Source: Schaalia sp. ORNL0103
GTDB taxonomy: Bacteria; Actinomycetota; Actinomycetes; Actinomycetales; Actinomycetaceae
Reading direction: 5' to 3'
Assembly: GCF_019429565.1 (NCBI RefSeq)
Contig: NZ_JAHXSA010000001.1
Location: forward strand, 1,054,001-1,118,000
Length of the DNA: 64,000 nucleotides
This document shows, in pieces, positions 34,759-44,661 of the stretch (its first letter is position 1; each line of letters starts with the position of its first letter). Made by a program: the position numbers and the translations under genes. Under the pieces are notes generated by a model. That model made no database searches. It had not been told where the DNA came from and was given only the letters and a program-made list of their open reading frames with translations.

Positions 34759-36146
34759 GCCCCCATCCGCTTCCACTCATCGAGCACGTCAGACGCACAG
34801 TGAGTGATCGAACCAGCGCCCATCGTCAAGCACACGCCGCCCTCGGGAGTCATAGAAGCGGCCAGGCGGGCGGCCTCGTGCATGTCCTCGACGTAGGACG
34901 CGCCCTCAATGCGCGACGAAATGAGGGACGAGTCGACTCCCGGCTCAGGATCCTCCCGGGCGCCGTAGATGCCCGCGAGCACGACGTGGTCAGCGCCCGA
35001 CAGCGCCTGGGCGAAACGCTCCGCGAAGATGCGCGTGCGCGAGTACAGGTGCGGCTGGAACACGACGGTCACATCGCCCTCGCCTGCCACGACATGCGCC
35101 TCACGGATCGCGGCCTCCACCTCCGTCGGGTGGTGGGCGTAGTCATCGAACAGGCGACGCGAACCGACCTGGCCGCGGGCCTCGAATCGGCGTGCCGCGC
35201 CGCTAAACTCTCCCAGCCCGTCGGCGATCGCCTGAGGCGACAACCCGCATTCGATGCCCGCGACCCACGCGGCAGCCGCATTGAGCACGTTGTGCTCGCC
35301 GGGGACGCTCAGCGCCAGCGACGCGCTGAGTTCGCCCCACGTCAGCGACGCGCCAGCCCCGTGTGCCTCGACGTGCACGTCAGCGATCACCACGTCGGGG
35401 GTACACAGCGAACGCTCGACGCGACCGTAGGTAACGACTCGCAGCCCTTCGGCGCGCGCAGATTGGGCCAGCCGAACGGCACCCTCGTCCTCCGCGCACG
35501 TCACCAGCAGGCCCCCGGGGACCATGCGGCTCGCAAACTCGACGAAAATCTCCTCGAACTCCTCGCGGGAGTGGTACCGATCCAGGTGATCAGGCTCGAC
35601 GTTGGTGACGATCTCGATCGCCGGGGTGTAATTCAGGAACGAGCCGTCCGACTCGTCCGCCTCGGCGACGAACACGTCCCCGCCGCCCAGGTGTGCGCCA
35701 GTACCCAGCTGGGGCAGCACACCACCGACGGCCACCGACGGGTCCAGCCCGCAGGCCGACAGGCCGATCGCGAGCATGCCCGACGTCGTCGTCTTCCCGT
35801 GCGCGCCGGCGACGCCGACGAAACGCATGCCTGAGGCCGCGAGAGCAAGAGCCTGCGAGCGGTGAATGACGCGCTGGCCGCGCTCGCGCGCAATCGCCAG
35901 CTCCGGGTTGTCCTCGCGGATAGCCGTCGAGACCACGACCACGGAGCTCGGGTCCACGTGCGAGGCCTCGTGCCCGACGAAAGCGCGAACGCCCACCGAG
36001 CGCAGGTGCTCGAGAACGGCGGACTCCTCACGGTCAGAGCCTTCGACCGTGGCGCCTCGCGAAGCCAGCAGCTCCGCGACGACGCTCATGCCCGCGCCGC
36101 CGATACCAATCAGATGGAAACGATCCTGCAGCGTCGGCTCACTCAT
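34755..36146 (-). CDS. murC: UDP-N-acetylmuramate-L-alanine ligase
   Basis: 463 aa. Adds L-Ala to UDP-MurNAc. N-terminal Rossmann motif HLIGIGGAGMS, ATP-binding GAHGKTTTSGML and the ligase domain with VEPDHLDRYHSREEF. The C-terminal domain contains DDYAHHPTEVEA. Start ATG overlaps the murG stop by 8 nt. Confidence 0.97.
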   Translation of the reverse strand: MSEPTLQDRFHLIGIGGAGMSVVAELLASRGATVEGSDREESAVLEHLRSVGVRAFVGHEASHVDPSSVVVVSTAIREDNPELAIARERGQRVIHRSQALALAASGMRFVGVAGAHGKTTTSGMLAIGLSACGLDPSVAVGGVLPQLGTGAHLGGGDVFVAEADESDGSFLNYTPAIEIVTNVEPDHLDRYHSREEFEEIFVEFASRMVPGGLLVTCAEDEGAVRLAQSARAEGLRVVTYGRVERSLCTPDVVIADVHVEAHGAGASLTWGELSASLALSVPGEHNVLNAAAAWVAGIECGLSPQAIADGLGEFSGAARRFEARGQVGSRRLFDDYAHHPTEVEAAIREAHVVAGEGDVTVVFQPHLYSRTRIFAERFAQALSGADHVVLAGIYGAREDPEPGVDSSLISSRIEGASYVEDMHEAARLAASMTPEGGVCLTMGAGSITHCASDVLDEWKRMGA

Positions 36147-37263
36147 GGCCGGCCTCCTTTACCTGCTCAAGAGCCAGATCTGCCAGCGCACGGGCAGCTC
36201 CCGCGCGGCCCAGCGACTGGGATGCGGCCGCCATGTCCGCCAGGCGGGTCGAGCCCAGCAGCGGGAAGACGTTACGGCGCACGAAGTCGGCCGTGAAGTC
36301 CTTGTCGTCAACGAGCTGCGCGCCACCGGCGGCCACGTGGTCCGCCGCGTTCAGACGCTGCTCACCGTTGCCGATCGGCAGCGGCACGTAGATGCAGGGC
36401 AGGCCCAGGGCCTCCATCTCGGCCACGGTTCCCGCGCCCGACCGACACACGACGAGGTCTGCGACGGCCAGCGCATCCTCCATCGTCGTCAGGTAGTCGA
36501 TCACATGCCAGCGATCCGACAGACCTGCTGCCTCGACGGCGGCGCGGACAGGCTCGTCCTTGCCGCGGCCGGTCAGGTGCACGACCTGGGCACCCTCCGG
36601 AAGCGCATCGGCGGCACCGGTCATCGACTCGTTCACGTGCAGAGCTCCCAGCGAGCCGCCCGTCACCAGCAGCGTCGGCTCATCCGGGTTGACACCGAGG
36701 CGTTCGGCAGCCTCGCGACGCGCCTGGGCAGCGCCCTCAGCGTCTGCGCGGCGGTCCGCAAGCTCAGCGATCGCCGCACGCAGGGGTAGGCCCGTCACGA
36801 CCGTGCGGCCGTTGCGCGCCTTCAGCGGAGAGGAGGGGAACGTCAGGGCGACAACCTTCGCGTTGCGCGCGCCCACCTTATTCGCCAGGCCGGGGCGCGC
36901 GTTCTGCTCGTGAATGACGATCGGCACGCCCGCACGCTTCGCCGCGATATACGCGGGCGTCGACACGTAGCCGCCAAAACCAACGAGGACGTCAGCGCCC
37001 TCCAGGGCCTGAGCACAACGCTTTACGGCATCCGCGAAACGACCGGGAAGAGTGAAGAACGCCAGGGAGGGACGCCTCGGCAAAGGAACGCGGGGAATCT
37101 CCACGAGCGGGAATCCTGCGGCGGGAACCAGATCCGCCTCCAAACCAGCCTTCGTCCCCAGGACGACAACCTCAGCGCCGCTCTCGCGCAGCTGCGCCGC
37201 CGTCGCCAGCAGAGGATTCACGTGACCGGCGGTGCCGCCGCCAGCCATCACAACCTTGACCAT
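36139..37263 (-). CDS. murG: UDP-GlcNAc:undecaprenyl-PP-MurNAc-pentapeptide GlcNAc transferase
   Basis: 374 aa. Makes lipid II from lipid I at the inner membrane face. GT28 motifs: AGGGTAGHVNPLLA near the N-terminus, HEQNARPGLANK, and CRSGAGTVAEMEALGLP in the C-terminal domain. ATG at 37263 with AAAGGAG 7 nt upstream. A 72-nt gap separates it from ftsW. Confidence 0.97.
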   Translation of the reverse strand: MVKVVMAGGGTAGHVNPLLATAAQLRESGAEVVVLGTKAGLEADLVPAAGFPLVEIPRVPLPRRPSLAFFTLPGRFADAVKRCAQALEGADVLVGFGGYVSTPAYIAAKRAGVPIVIHEQNARPGLANKVGARNAKVVALTFPSSPLKARNGRTVVTGLPLRAAIAELADRRADAEGAAQARREAAERLGVNPDEPTLLVTGGSLGALHVNESMTGAADALPEGAQVVHLTGRGKDEPVRAAVEAAGLSDRWHVIDYLTTMEDALAVADLVVCRSGAGTVAEMEALGLPCIYVPLPIGNGEQRLNAADHVAAGGAQLVDDKDFTADFVRRNVFPLLGSTRLADMAAASQSLGRAGAARALADLALEQVKEAGHE

Positions 37264-37335
37264 ATGCGTCTCCTTTACGCGTGTGCGTAACACCAGTGTA
37301 GCGAGCCGCGCAGGCCACCAGGTGCCGCAGGCGTC

Positions 37336-38592
37336 TTAGCGCGCCGAGCGACGGCGAGGAGCGACGCGGGGATCACGCCCAGCCGAGGCCTCGTCGGGGC
37401 GGCCGATCATCCAAATACCCGCGCGTGCTCGAGCAAAAGAGGCGACGACGGCGATCGCGGTGATCGTAAACAGGAACGACGAACCGCCGTAGGACACGAG
37501 CGGCAGAGGCACGCCGATAACCGGTCCCAGCCCCGTCACGGACAGGACGTTGATGACCGTCTGGATGCCAATCCACGAGGCCACGCCCGAGGCCACGATC
37601 GTCACGAACAGATCCGAAGATTCGCGCGCCACGCGGAACATGCCCCAGATCAGCAGGCCCAGGCACAGGAGCACGCCGAGGGCACCAAGCAGGCCAAATT
37701 CCTCGCCGACGATCGCAAAAATGAAGTCCGTGTGCGCGGCCTGCAGGTAGTTCCACTTCTCGCGCGAGGCTCCCGGCCCGAGGCCGGTCAGGCCACCCGA
37801 GCCCAACGCCCACAGCGAGTGGTCGATCTGTTCGGGAGCGGACTCATCCGGCCCCTTCGAGGTGCCCGGAAGGATCGCCAAAATACGGCGGATACGCGTC
37901 GGGTTCGACAACACGAGCAGCACCATCGTCGGAATGGCGAGCATAACGAGTCCGCCGAACCAGCGTTTAGGCAGACCGGCCACCCACATCGCTCCCAGCG
38001 CACCAACAGCCACGACCATCGCGGTGCCCATGTCTCGACCCAGCATGACCGCGCCGAGCGCCGTCAGGATCGGCAGGCCGACGGCCAGACTCATCGCCTT
38101 CCAATCACCGCGCTTGGACGCCGACTTCGAGACCATGAAACCCAAGAAGACAATGAGCGCAAGCTTGAGGAACTCTGAGGGCTGGGCCATGATCGGGCCC
38201 ACCTTCACCCAGTTCGCGTTACCGCCCTCCGAGCGTCCCAGAGGGCTGAGGACCAGGGACTGGAAGCCGAGCGCGCCCACGAACATGACGGGAGCCAGGT
38301 TCATGAGCCACCGCTGTGGCACGAGAAGGACAATCGTCGCGATCACGAGCGACACAAGAATGATGATGAGCGGTCGAGCGTACGCCGTGTAGGGGTTCTC
38401 CCCCTGCGCGATCGCGGTCACGGTCTGCGCGGAAAAACCCATGATGAGGCCGAACACCGACAGCAGAAGAGCCGGCAGAATCACGAGGTAGTACGTCGTC
38501 GCCGGGTCGTCCTTGCGTTCCTGGCCCGACCCGAAACGGATACGAGGCAGGGTGACCGTCGGGATGTGCCAGCCGCGCTTATTCGTCGCCAC
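37336..38592 (-). CDS. ftsW: Lipid II polymerase / division protein FtsW (SEDS)
   Basis: 418 aa with about ten transmembrane helices. SEDS signature PQRWLMNLAPV, the catalytic-loop Asp region MLGRDMGTAMVV, QAAHTDFIFAIVGEEFGLLG, and the C-terminal GPVIGVPLPLVSYGGSSF. The N-terminal cytoplasmic part is basic, as is the tail RRRSAR. GTG at 38592 was chosen because GGGGGAG is 5-6 nt upstream and it overlaps the murD end by 14 nt. Confidence 0.95.
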   Translation of the reverse strand: MATNKRGWHIPTVTLPRIRFGSGQERKDDPATTYYLVILPALLLSVFGLIMGFSAQTVTAIAQGENPYTAYARPLIIILVSLVIATIVLLVPQRWLMNLAPVMFVGALGFQSLVLSPLGRSEGGNANWVKVGPIMAQPSEFLKLALIVFLGFMVSKSASKRGDWKAMSLAVGLPILTALGAVMLGRDMGTAMVVAVGALGAMWVAGLPKRWFGGLVMLAIPTMVLLVLSNPTRIRRILAILPGTSKGPDESAPEQIDHSLWALGSGGLTGLGPGASREKWNYLQAAHTDFIFAIVGEEFGLLGALGVLLCLGLLIWGMFRVARESSDLFVTIVASGVASWIGIQTVINVLSVTGLGPVIGVPLPLVSYGGSSFLFTITAIAVVASFARARAGIWMIGRPDEASAGRDPRVAPRRRSAR

Positions 38593-40024
38593 CGGCGCTC
38601 CCCCACTGAGCCGCCAGGCGCGACACCGCATCGGCGAATGCGTCACCGCGCTGGCCGTAGTTATCGAACTGATCCCATGACGCGCAGGCCGGGGCGAGCA
38701 CGACGGTGTCGCCCGGCATGGACAGTGCCACGGCCTCGTTGACGACCGAGAACATCCAATCCTCGTGGCCGTCGACCTCGACGCGAGGGACGTTCGGTGC
38801 ACCGGCCTGCAGCGCTTCCACGAGAGGCGCGCGCTCCTCGCCGATAACGACGACACCGCGCAGCGTCGGCTCGACCTGGCGGATCAGTTCCGTGAAGTCC
38901 TGTCCCTTCGCGTCGCCACCGACGATCCAGATCGCGCTGCGCGGCGGAAGTCCGGCGAGAGAGGCGCGCGCCGCGTGCGCATTCGTCGCCTTCGAATCGT
39001 CCACCCAGGTCAGGTCCGCGGCGTGGGCGATAATCGCGCGACGGTGTCCGGCCGGCCGGAACGCGCGCAGACCCGCCTCGACTGCCTCGGGCTCAACGCC
39101 GTAGGCGCGGGCGAGGGCCGCGGCAGCCAGGGCGTCCGACACGACCGCGGCGGACGGGTGGGGGCCGTATGCCCCCGCCAAGTCAGAAATGTGCGCGAGG
39201 GCGGTAGCGTGACGCGCGCGATCCTCCACGAATGCACGGTCAACCAGCAGGCCCTCGACGATGCCGAGCTGAGAGACGCTGGGCGAGCCGAGGGTCAGCC
39301 CGACCGCGCGAGCCCCCTCCACAACGTCGGCGTTTTCCACCATCTGCTCCACGCGTCGATCAGACGCGGGGTAGACGCAGGCGCGGATCGTGTTCTCGTA
39401 GACGCGCGCCTTATCGGCCGCATAGGCCTCCACGCTGCCGTGCCAGTCCAGATGATCGGCATCCACGTTCAGGCAGATCGACGCCAGGGGCGAGACCGTC
39501 CGCGCCGTGTGCAGCTGGAAGCTGGATAGCTCCACCGCGAAGACCTCGGCGTCGGAGTCAATCGCCCGCGTAATCGGCGTACCGATATTGCCGACCTCCT
39601 CGGCCTTGGCGCCCGCGCAGCGCAGGATCTCGCCGAGCATACCAACCGTCGTCGTCTTGCCGTTCGTTCCGGTCACGACCAGCCACGGGCGACCCGCGTG
39701 CGGGCCTTCCTCCTGCAGACGCCAGGCGAGTTCCACCTCGCCCCACAGGTCGATGCCGGCGGCCTCGCAGGCCGAGAAGACCGGGTGGTGTGCGGGAATA
39801 CCAGGAGACACGACGACGAGGTCGGGGCTGGCCTTGACGATCGCTTGTGCAAGGGTCTCGGGGTTATCGTCGACGTGAACATCGACGCCGGCGACGTCAT
39901 CGAAGAACACGGACTGTCCCCCGCGCGCGTCGAAGGCACGCACTTGCCAGTCGCGCGCGAGCAGCGCGCCAGCAGCGCCCTGCCCGGACTTGCCCCAGCC
40001 GACGACAGCAGCGAAACGGCTCAT
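38579..40024 (-). CDS. murD: UDP-N-acetylmuramoylalanine-D-glutamate ligase
   Basis: 481 aa. Adds D-Glu to UDP-MurNAc-Ala. N-terminal domain VVGWGKSGQGAAG, ATP loop GTNGKTTTVGML, ligase signature NVDADHLDWHGS and C-terminal WVDDSKATNAHAA. Start ATG overlaps the mraY stop (ATGA). Confidence 0.97.
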   Translation of the reverse strand: MSRFAAVVGWGKSGQGAAGALLARDWQVRAFDARGGQSVFFDDVAGVDVHVDDNPETLAQAIVKASPDLVVVSPGIPAHHPVFSACEAAGIDLWGEVELAWRLQEEGPHAGRPWLVVTGTNGKTTTVGMLGEILRCAGAKAEEVGNIGTPITRAIDSDAEVFAVELSSFQLHTARTVSPLASICLNVDADHLDWHGSVEAYAADKARVYENTIRACVYPASDRRVEQMVENADVVEGARAVGLTLGSPSVSQLGIVEGLLVDRAFVEDRARHATALAHISDLAGAYGPHPSAAVVSDALAAAALARAYGVEPEAVEAGLRAFRPAGHRRAIIAHAADLTWVDDSKATNAHAARASLAGLPPRSAIWIVGGDAKGQDFTELIRQVEPTLRGVVVIGEERAPLVEALQAGAPNVPRVEVDGHEDWMFSVVNEAVALSMPGDTVVLAPACASWDQFDNYGQRGDAFADAVSRLAAQWGSAGGDE

Positions 40025-41106
40025 CGAAGTGACACCCACTCCGCGTAGAACATGCCCGCGCCGGCCACCGCGATGATCGCGGCGATCAGCCAGAAGCGGA
40101 TCACGATCGTCACTTCCTTCCACCCGAGCAGCTCGAAGTGGTGGTGCAGCGGCGCCATGCGGAAGACGCGCTTGCCGGTGGCCTTAAAGACGCCGATCTG
40201 GATGACGTCGGACAGGACGACGGCGACGAAGAGGCCACCGACGACGATGGCGAGCAGCTGCGTCTGGGTGAGGATCGACAGGCCTGCGACAGCTCCACCG
40301 AGAGCGAGAGCACCCGTGTCACCCATAAAGATTTGCGCCGGCGAGGCATTCCACCACAGGAAGCCCGCAAGGGCACCGATCAGTGCGGCACAGAAGATCG
40401 CCAGGTCGAGCGGATCTCGCGTCGAGTAGCAGTTCGCCTGGTTCGCACCGAGCTGCGTACACGCCTGGATGCGCTGGAAGTAGGTGATGAACGTGTACGC
40501 ACCAAAGACAAAGATCGAAACACCCGCGGCCAGGCCGTCGAGGCCGTCCGTCAGGTTCGTCGCGTTCGACCAGGCCGTCACGATGAGGTTGGTCCAGATG
40601 AGGTACAGGACGATTCCCAGACCGAGGCCCGCAAAGCCCAGGGTCAGGGCCGTGGGACGCGCGAAAGAAATCGCGAGGGTGCCCGGATACTCACCGAACT
40701 CGTTGGGCTTGATGAGCGTGCCCAAGGCAAAAAGCGAGGCCACGGCGACCTGACCGATGATCTTGCCGGAGGGGTGCAGACCGAGAGAACGCTGACGCAT
40801 GATCTTGATGCCGTCATCGAGGAGGCCGATGACGCCCAGGCCGACGAACAGGAAGATCAGCAGCAAGCCGGACCACGACGGCCCAGCACCGGCGACAAGA
40901 GAGCCAATCAGCCATGCGACGACCGTCGCGAGGATGATGACGACGCCACCCATCGTGGGCGTGCCGCGCTTGGTGAGGTGCTGGGTCGGCCCGTCCTGGC
41001 GGATGAACTGTCCGTACTGGTGCATGACCAGGAAACGGATGAGGATTGGCGTGCCCGTCACGGACAGGGCCATCGCGATAATAAACGCGGCAATAAGTCC
41101 AATCAC
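40021..41106 (-). CDS. mraY: Phospho-N-acetylmuramoyl-pentapeptide transferase
   Basis: 361 aa, ten predicted transmembrane helices. Makes lipid I. Motifs include RQDGPTQHLTKRGTPTMGGV, NATNLTDGLDGLA, IFMGDTGALALGG and the loop RMAPLHHHFELLGW. Start overlaps the murF stop by 4 nt. Confidence 0.97.
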   Translation of the reverse strand: MIGLIAAFIIAMALSVTGTPILIRFLVMHQYGQFIRQDGPTQHLTKRGTPTMGGVVIILATVVAWLIGSLVAGAGPSWSGLLLIFLFVGLGVIGLLDDGIKIMRQRSLGLHPSGKIIGQVAVASLFALGTLIKPNEFGEYPGTLAISFARPTALTLGFAGLGLGIVLYLIWTNLIVTAWSNATNLTDGLDGLAAGVSIFVFGAYTFITYFQRIQACTQLGANQANCYSTRDPLDLAIFCAALIGALAGFLWWNASPAQIFMGDTGALALGGAVAGLSILTQTQLLAIVVGGLFVAVVLSDVIQIGVFKATGKRVFRMAPLHHHFELLGWKEVTIVIRFWLIAAIIAVAGAGMFYAEWVSLR

Positions 41107-42500
41107 CGGGTCGTTCCCTTCTCCCGCAGGATGTCAGCCACCTGCCACGATTGCGAACCGAAAGAACCCTTGACGAGGACGACTGCGCCGTCCTCGGCGT
41201 GTTCCAGGGCAAGCCGCGCGGCATCCTGCGGATCCGCGGCAACCTCGCGATTGGGCACGTCGGGTGCTCCCTCTAGATAGTAGTGGGCATCTGTGCCGAG
41301 ACCAATGAGTGTGTCGACTCCCGCATCGGCGATCAACGCGCCCACCTGCTGGTGAAGCGACTGGGAGTCCTCGCCCAGCTCGAGCATCTCACCGAGAACG
41401 GCGATGCGCTGGCTGTCGCGACCAATCGAGGCGAGGGCAGCGATGCCCGCACGCATCGAATCCAGGTTCGCGTTGTACGAGTCATCGATCAGCGTCAGGT
41501 CCATCCCGTCGACGCGCAGCTCGTGGACGTCCATGCGGTGCGGGCTCAGCGCACGAGCGCGCGAGAGGACAGTAGCCACGGTCTCAAGACCAACCCCGAG
41601 GGTGAGCGCACCGGCGGCTGCGGCCAACGCGTTCGCAACGTGGTGGCGACCCACGATCTTCAGCTCGACGGGGGCTTCCCCTTCGGGGGTCACCAGCGTG
41701 AAGGATGCACGGTCGGCGCGATCGAGGCGCACGTCGCGCGCGACGACGTCAGCACGCTCGTTGCCCGACGCCGAGAAGCGGATCACGCGTCCGGTTGCCA
41801 ACGGCGCCATGGCCTCGACGTTCGGGTCGTCCGTGTTGAGGATGACCGGACCGCCCGGGCGGGTTCCCTTGATGAGCTCGGCCTTCGCAGCCGCAACACC
41901 TTCGAAACCGCCGAAGCCACCCACGTGGGCGTGGCCAACGCACAGCTCGATGGCCACGTCGGGGGCGACGATGTCCGTCAGGTAGGTGATGTGGCCGGGC
42001 CCTGAAGCACCCATCTCAAGGACGAGGTGACGCGTCGTCTCGTCGGCCAGCAGCACGGTCAGCGGCAGGCCGACCTCGTTATTGAAGGACAGCTTGGGGG
42101 CGACCGTCGGCCCGTCCTCGCTCATGATCTGGAGCAGCAGGTCCTTCGTGGTCGTCTTACCCACGGAGCCGGTCATCGCGATGACATCGAGGTCGCCGCC
42201 ACTGCGCAGCTTCTCGACGTGTGCGCGGGCCAGCGCCCCCAGTGCCTCGGTCGAATCTTCGACGACGATCTGGGTCACGGCCTCGTCAACCTCGTGCTCG
42301 ACGATGACGGCGACCGCGCCGCGCGTGGCCGCACCGGACACGAACGCATGACCGTCGGCACTCTCACCGCGGCGCGCAACGTAGAGCGACCCTGCCTGAG
42401 CCTCGCGGGAATCCGTCACCACGGGCCCCGTCACGGGAACATCGTTCCCCACGAGGCGACCCGACACTGCCTCAGCGATCCACTGGGCTGATGCCTGCAT
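41103..42500 (-). CDS. murF: UDP-MurNAc-tripeptide-D-Ala-D-Ala ligase
   Basis: 465 aa. Adds D-Ala-D-Ala to the tripeptide. ATP loop MTGSVGKTTTKDLL, FNNEVGLPLTVL, VGHAHVGGFGGFEGVAAAK and IDDSYNANLDSMRAG are family motifs. It directly follows ftsI (17-nt gap); murE, normally between them, is missing from the cluster. Confidence 0.97.
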   Translation of the reverse strand: MQASAQWIAEAVSGRLVGNDVPVTGPVVTDSREAQAGSLYVARRGESADGHAFVSGAATRGAVAVIVEHEVDEAVTQIVVEDSTEALGALARAHVEKLRSGGDLDVIAMTGSVGKTTTKDLLLQIMSEDGPTVAPKLSFNNEVGLPLTVLLADETTRHLVLEMGASGPGHITYLTDIVAPDVAIELCVGHAHVGGFGGFEGVAAAKAELIKGTRPGGPVILNTDDPNVEAMAPLATGRVIRFSASGNERADVVARDVRLDRADRASFTLVTPEGEAPVELKIVGRHHVANALAAAAGALTLGVGLETVATVLSRARALSPHRMDVHELRVDGMDLTLIDDSYNANLDSMRAGIAALASIGRDSQRIAVLGEMLELGEDSQSLHQQVGALIADAGVDTLIGLGTDAHYYLEGAPDVPNREVAADPQDAARLALEHAEDGAVVLVKGSFGSQSWQVADILREKGTTR

Positions 42501-42517
42501 GCTTTACTCCTTCAGAC

Positions 42518-44251
42518 TCACGGGGTCGTCGGATACAGGTTAGCTGACCCCGTAGACGCGGGGATACCCAGGTTCGCGACCGCCGTACGCGCAATGTCGC
42601 CAAAAAGCGGGGCTGACGAATCAGATGAGACCGACGCCACCTTCGGATTGTAGAGAACCACGGCGATCGCCAGGCGCGGCGCATCCGCGGGGATAATACC
42701 CGCGGTGGTCGACACGAGGCCCGCGGCGCCGTCGATAACGGTCTCTGCGGTACCCGTCTTCACGCCGACCCGGTAGCCCGGGACCTTCGCGGCGCCAGCG
42801 GTACCCAGGTCATCCTCAACGACGGATTCCATCATGGTCAGCAGCTGCGAGGCCGCCTGCGCATCCATGACCTGCACGGGCTGGCTGGTATCGGGAACCT
42901 CGACCGTTCCATCCGCGTTCGTCCACGACTTCACGATGTGCGGCGAAATGCGCACTCCCCCGTTCGCGATCGTCGCGATTGCGGAAGCCTCCTGCATCGC
43001 CGTAATCGCGTAGGCCTGTCCGAACATCGTTACGTAGCGATCGCGGCCCTGCCACTGGTCGGCACTGCGCAGCAGACCCGCAGATTCGCCGGGCAGCTCG
43101 ATACCGGTCTCCTGACCAAAGCCGAAGCCGCGCATCATCGAGTAGCGCTGATCATCGCTCATCGTCTGACCGATGAGTACCGTTCCCGTGTTCGAGGACT
43201 CCGCCAACACACCCGTCGCCGTCAAGGTCTCACCATCGTGCTCGTGGAAGTCCGTGATCGGGCCACCGGCATCGGGCAGATCCAGCGCGTAGGGAACCTG
43301 GAAGACGCTCGTCGGGGTGATCGTCCCCTGGTTGAGAGCCGCTCCCACGGTCACGAGCTTGCCCACCGAGCCCGGCTCGAAGGTGTCCTGCACAGCGTGC
43401 ACCTTCTGAGGCTTAGCGTTGTCGGGTTCCGTTGAGTTCGAATCCGCCATGACGAGGACATGCCCCGTCGCGACATCTTCGATGACGACCGCGCCCCAGT
43501 CGGCCTGGTGCTTCGCGACGCGCGCGTCCAGGAGGTCCTGCACCTGGTGCTGAAGGTCAGCGTGCAGCGTCAGCTCGACGTTGCCACCGTTCTTGGGCTC
43601 CACCGTCGTCTTCTTGCCGCCGGGCATGACGGCGCCGTTAGGAGCGATCTCAAAGGCCTGCGCGCCCGGGGTGCCCGTCAGAAAGGCATCAAACTGCGCC
43701 TCCATGCCCGAGGAGCCCTGCCCTTCGGCGTTCACCGTGCCGATGACCGGGGCCGCCACGTTGCCGTTGGGGTATTCGCGTTCGAAGACGGACTCCCACT
43801 CGATCCCGTAGATGTCGAGCTTACGGATCTCACGGTAGGTCACGGCATCGACGTTTCGCTTGATGTACTCGTAGGTCGAGTCACCCAGCATCATGCCGCC
43901 CAGCTCAGCCTCGTTCATGGCGAGGAGCGGGGCGAGCTGACGAGCGGCCTCAGCGGGGCCTCGCCCAACCTCGTTGCCGTCATCGTCGCGGTGCACATAG
44001 GCGCGGATATTCACCTGGTTGACGGCGATGTCGTAGGTCTGGATCGAGTTCGCCAGAACCACTCCGGTTGCGTCGGTGATCGTTCCGCGTGCGGCCGCAA
44101 CTTCCGTCGAGGAGGTGCGCACACGCTGCCCCTGGGCGGCCAGGGACGGACCTTCAATGATTTGAAGCTGCACGAGCCGCACGGCGCAGATGCTCAGGGC
44201 AAAGATGAAGAATCCCAAGACCCAGCGCGAACGCGTGATGACGGTATCCAT
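42518..44251 (-). CDS. ftsI: Septal penicillin-binding protein (FtsI/PBP3 class B)
   Basis: 577 aa class B transpeptidase. N-terminal transmembrane anchor (about 8-28), dimerisation/pedestal domain, then transpeptidase motifs: SVGK (about 294, within FEPGSVGK), SSN (about 352, AESSNTG) and KTG (about 499, GVKTGTAET). ATG 44251 has GGAGG 9 nt upstream; a GTG two codons earlier is the alternative. No PASTA domains. It follows the ftsL-like gene by 17 nt. Confidence 0.94.
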   Translation of the reverse strand: MDTVITRSRWVLGFFIFALSICAVRLVQLQIIEGPSLAAQGQRVRTSSTEVAAARGTITDATGVVLANSIQTYDIAVNQVNIRAYVHRDDDGNEVGRGPAEAARQLAPLLAMNEAELGGMMLGDSTYEYIKRNVDAVTYREIRKLDIYGIEWESVFEREYPNGNVAAPVIGTVNAEGQGSSGMEAQFDAFLTGTPGAQAFEIAPNGAVMPGGKKTTVEPKNGGNVELTLHADLQHQVQDLLDARVAKHQADWGAVVIEDVATGHVLVMADSNSTEPDNAKPQKVHAVQDTFEPGSVGKLVTVGAALNQGTITPTSVFQVPYALDLPDAGGPITDFHEHDGETLTATGVLAESSNTGTVLIGQTMSDDQRYSMMRGFGFGQETGIELPGESAGLLRSADQWQGRDRYVTMFGQAYAITAMQEASAIATIANGGVRISPHIVKSWTNADGTVEVPDTSQPVQVMDAQAASQLLTMMESVVEDDLGTAGAAKVPGYRVGVKTGTAETVIDGAAGLVSTTAGIIPADAPRLAIAVVLYNPKVASVSSDSSAPLFGDIARTAVANLGIPASTGSANLYPTTP

Positions 44252-44268
44252 AGGCACTCGCCTCCGAG

Positions 44269-44661
44269 TTACTTCGCGGGGGTTCCAGCCTCGACAGTGC
44301 CGGTCTCAAGCGTGATGAAACCCGACTTGCCGGCGGGCACCATGCCGTTCGCCTTGGCTGCCTTCTCCAGTTCCGTCGGCGAGGCCTTACGGTCCAGCTC
44401 AGCGCGCATGGTCCACGACTGCGCCTCCAGTTCGTTGAGCACGAGCTGCTGCTCGCGGATCTCAAAGGAGGTCTGCGCCATGCGGGTGTTGAGCACCATC
44501 GAGGTCACCACAGACGCCAGAGCGACGACGACGAGGAGGGCCACGACAGCCATCAGGGAGCGGCGCGGGCGGGTGCCCTGGACGAGACGAAGCTCGTGAA
44601 CCTCGTCGCGGCGCAGCTCTGGGCGCGCTGCGGGACGTGCCTTCGCGGTTGCTGCACTCAT
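44269..44661 (-). CDS. ftsL: FtsL-like division protein
   Basis: 130 aa. Basic cytoplasmic N-terminus (RPELRRDEVHELRLVQG), one transmembrane helix (about 37-60) and a coiled coil (FEIREQQLVLNELEAQSWTM) followed by PTELEKAAKANGMVP, the usual FtsL layout. Its place between rsmH and ftsI supports the call. ATG at 44661 overlaps the rsmH stop by 4 nt. Confidence 0.88.
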   Translation of the reverse strand: MSAATAKARPAARPELRRDEVHELRLVQGTRPRRSLMAVVALLVVVALASVVTSMVLNTRMAQTSFEIREQQLVLNELEAQSWTMRAELDRKASPTELEKAAKANGMVPAGKSGFITLETGTVEAGTPAK

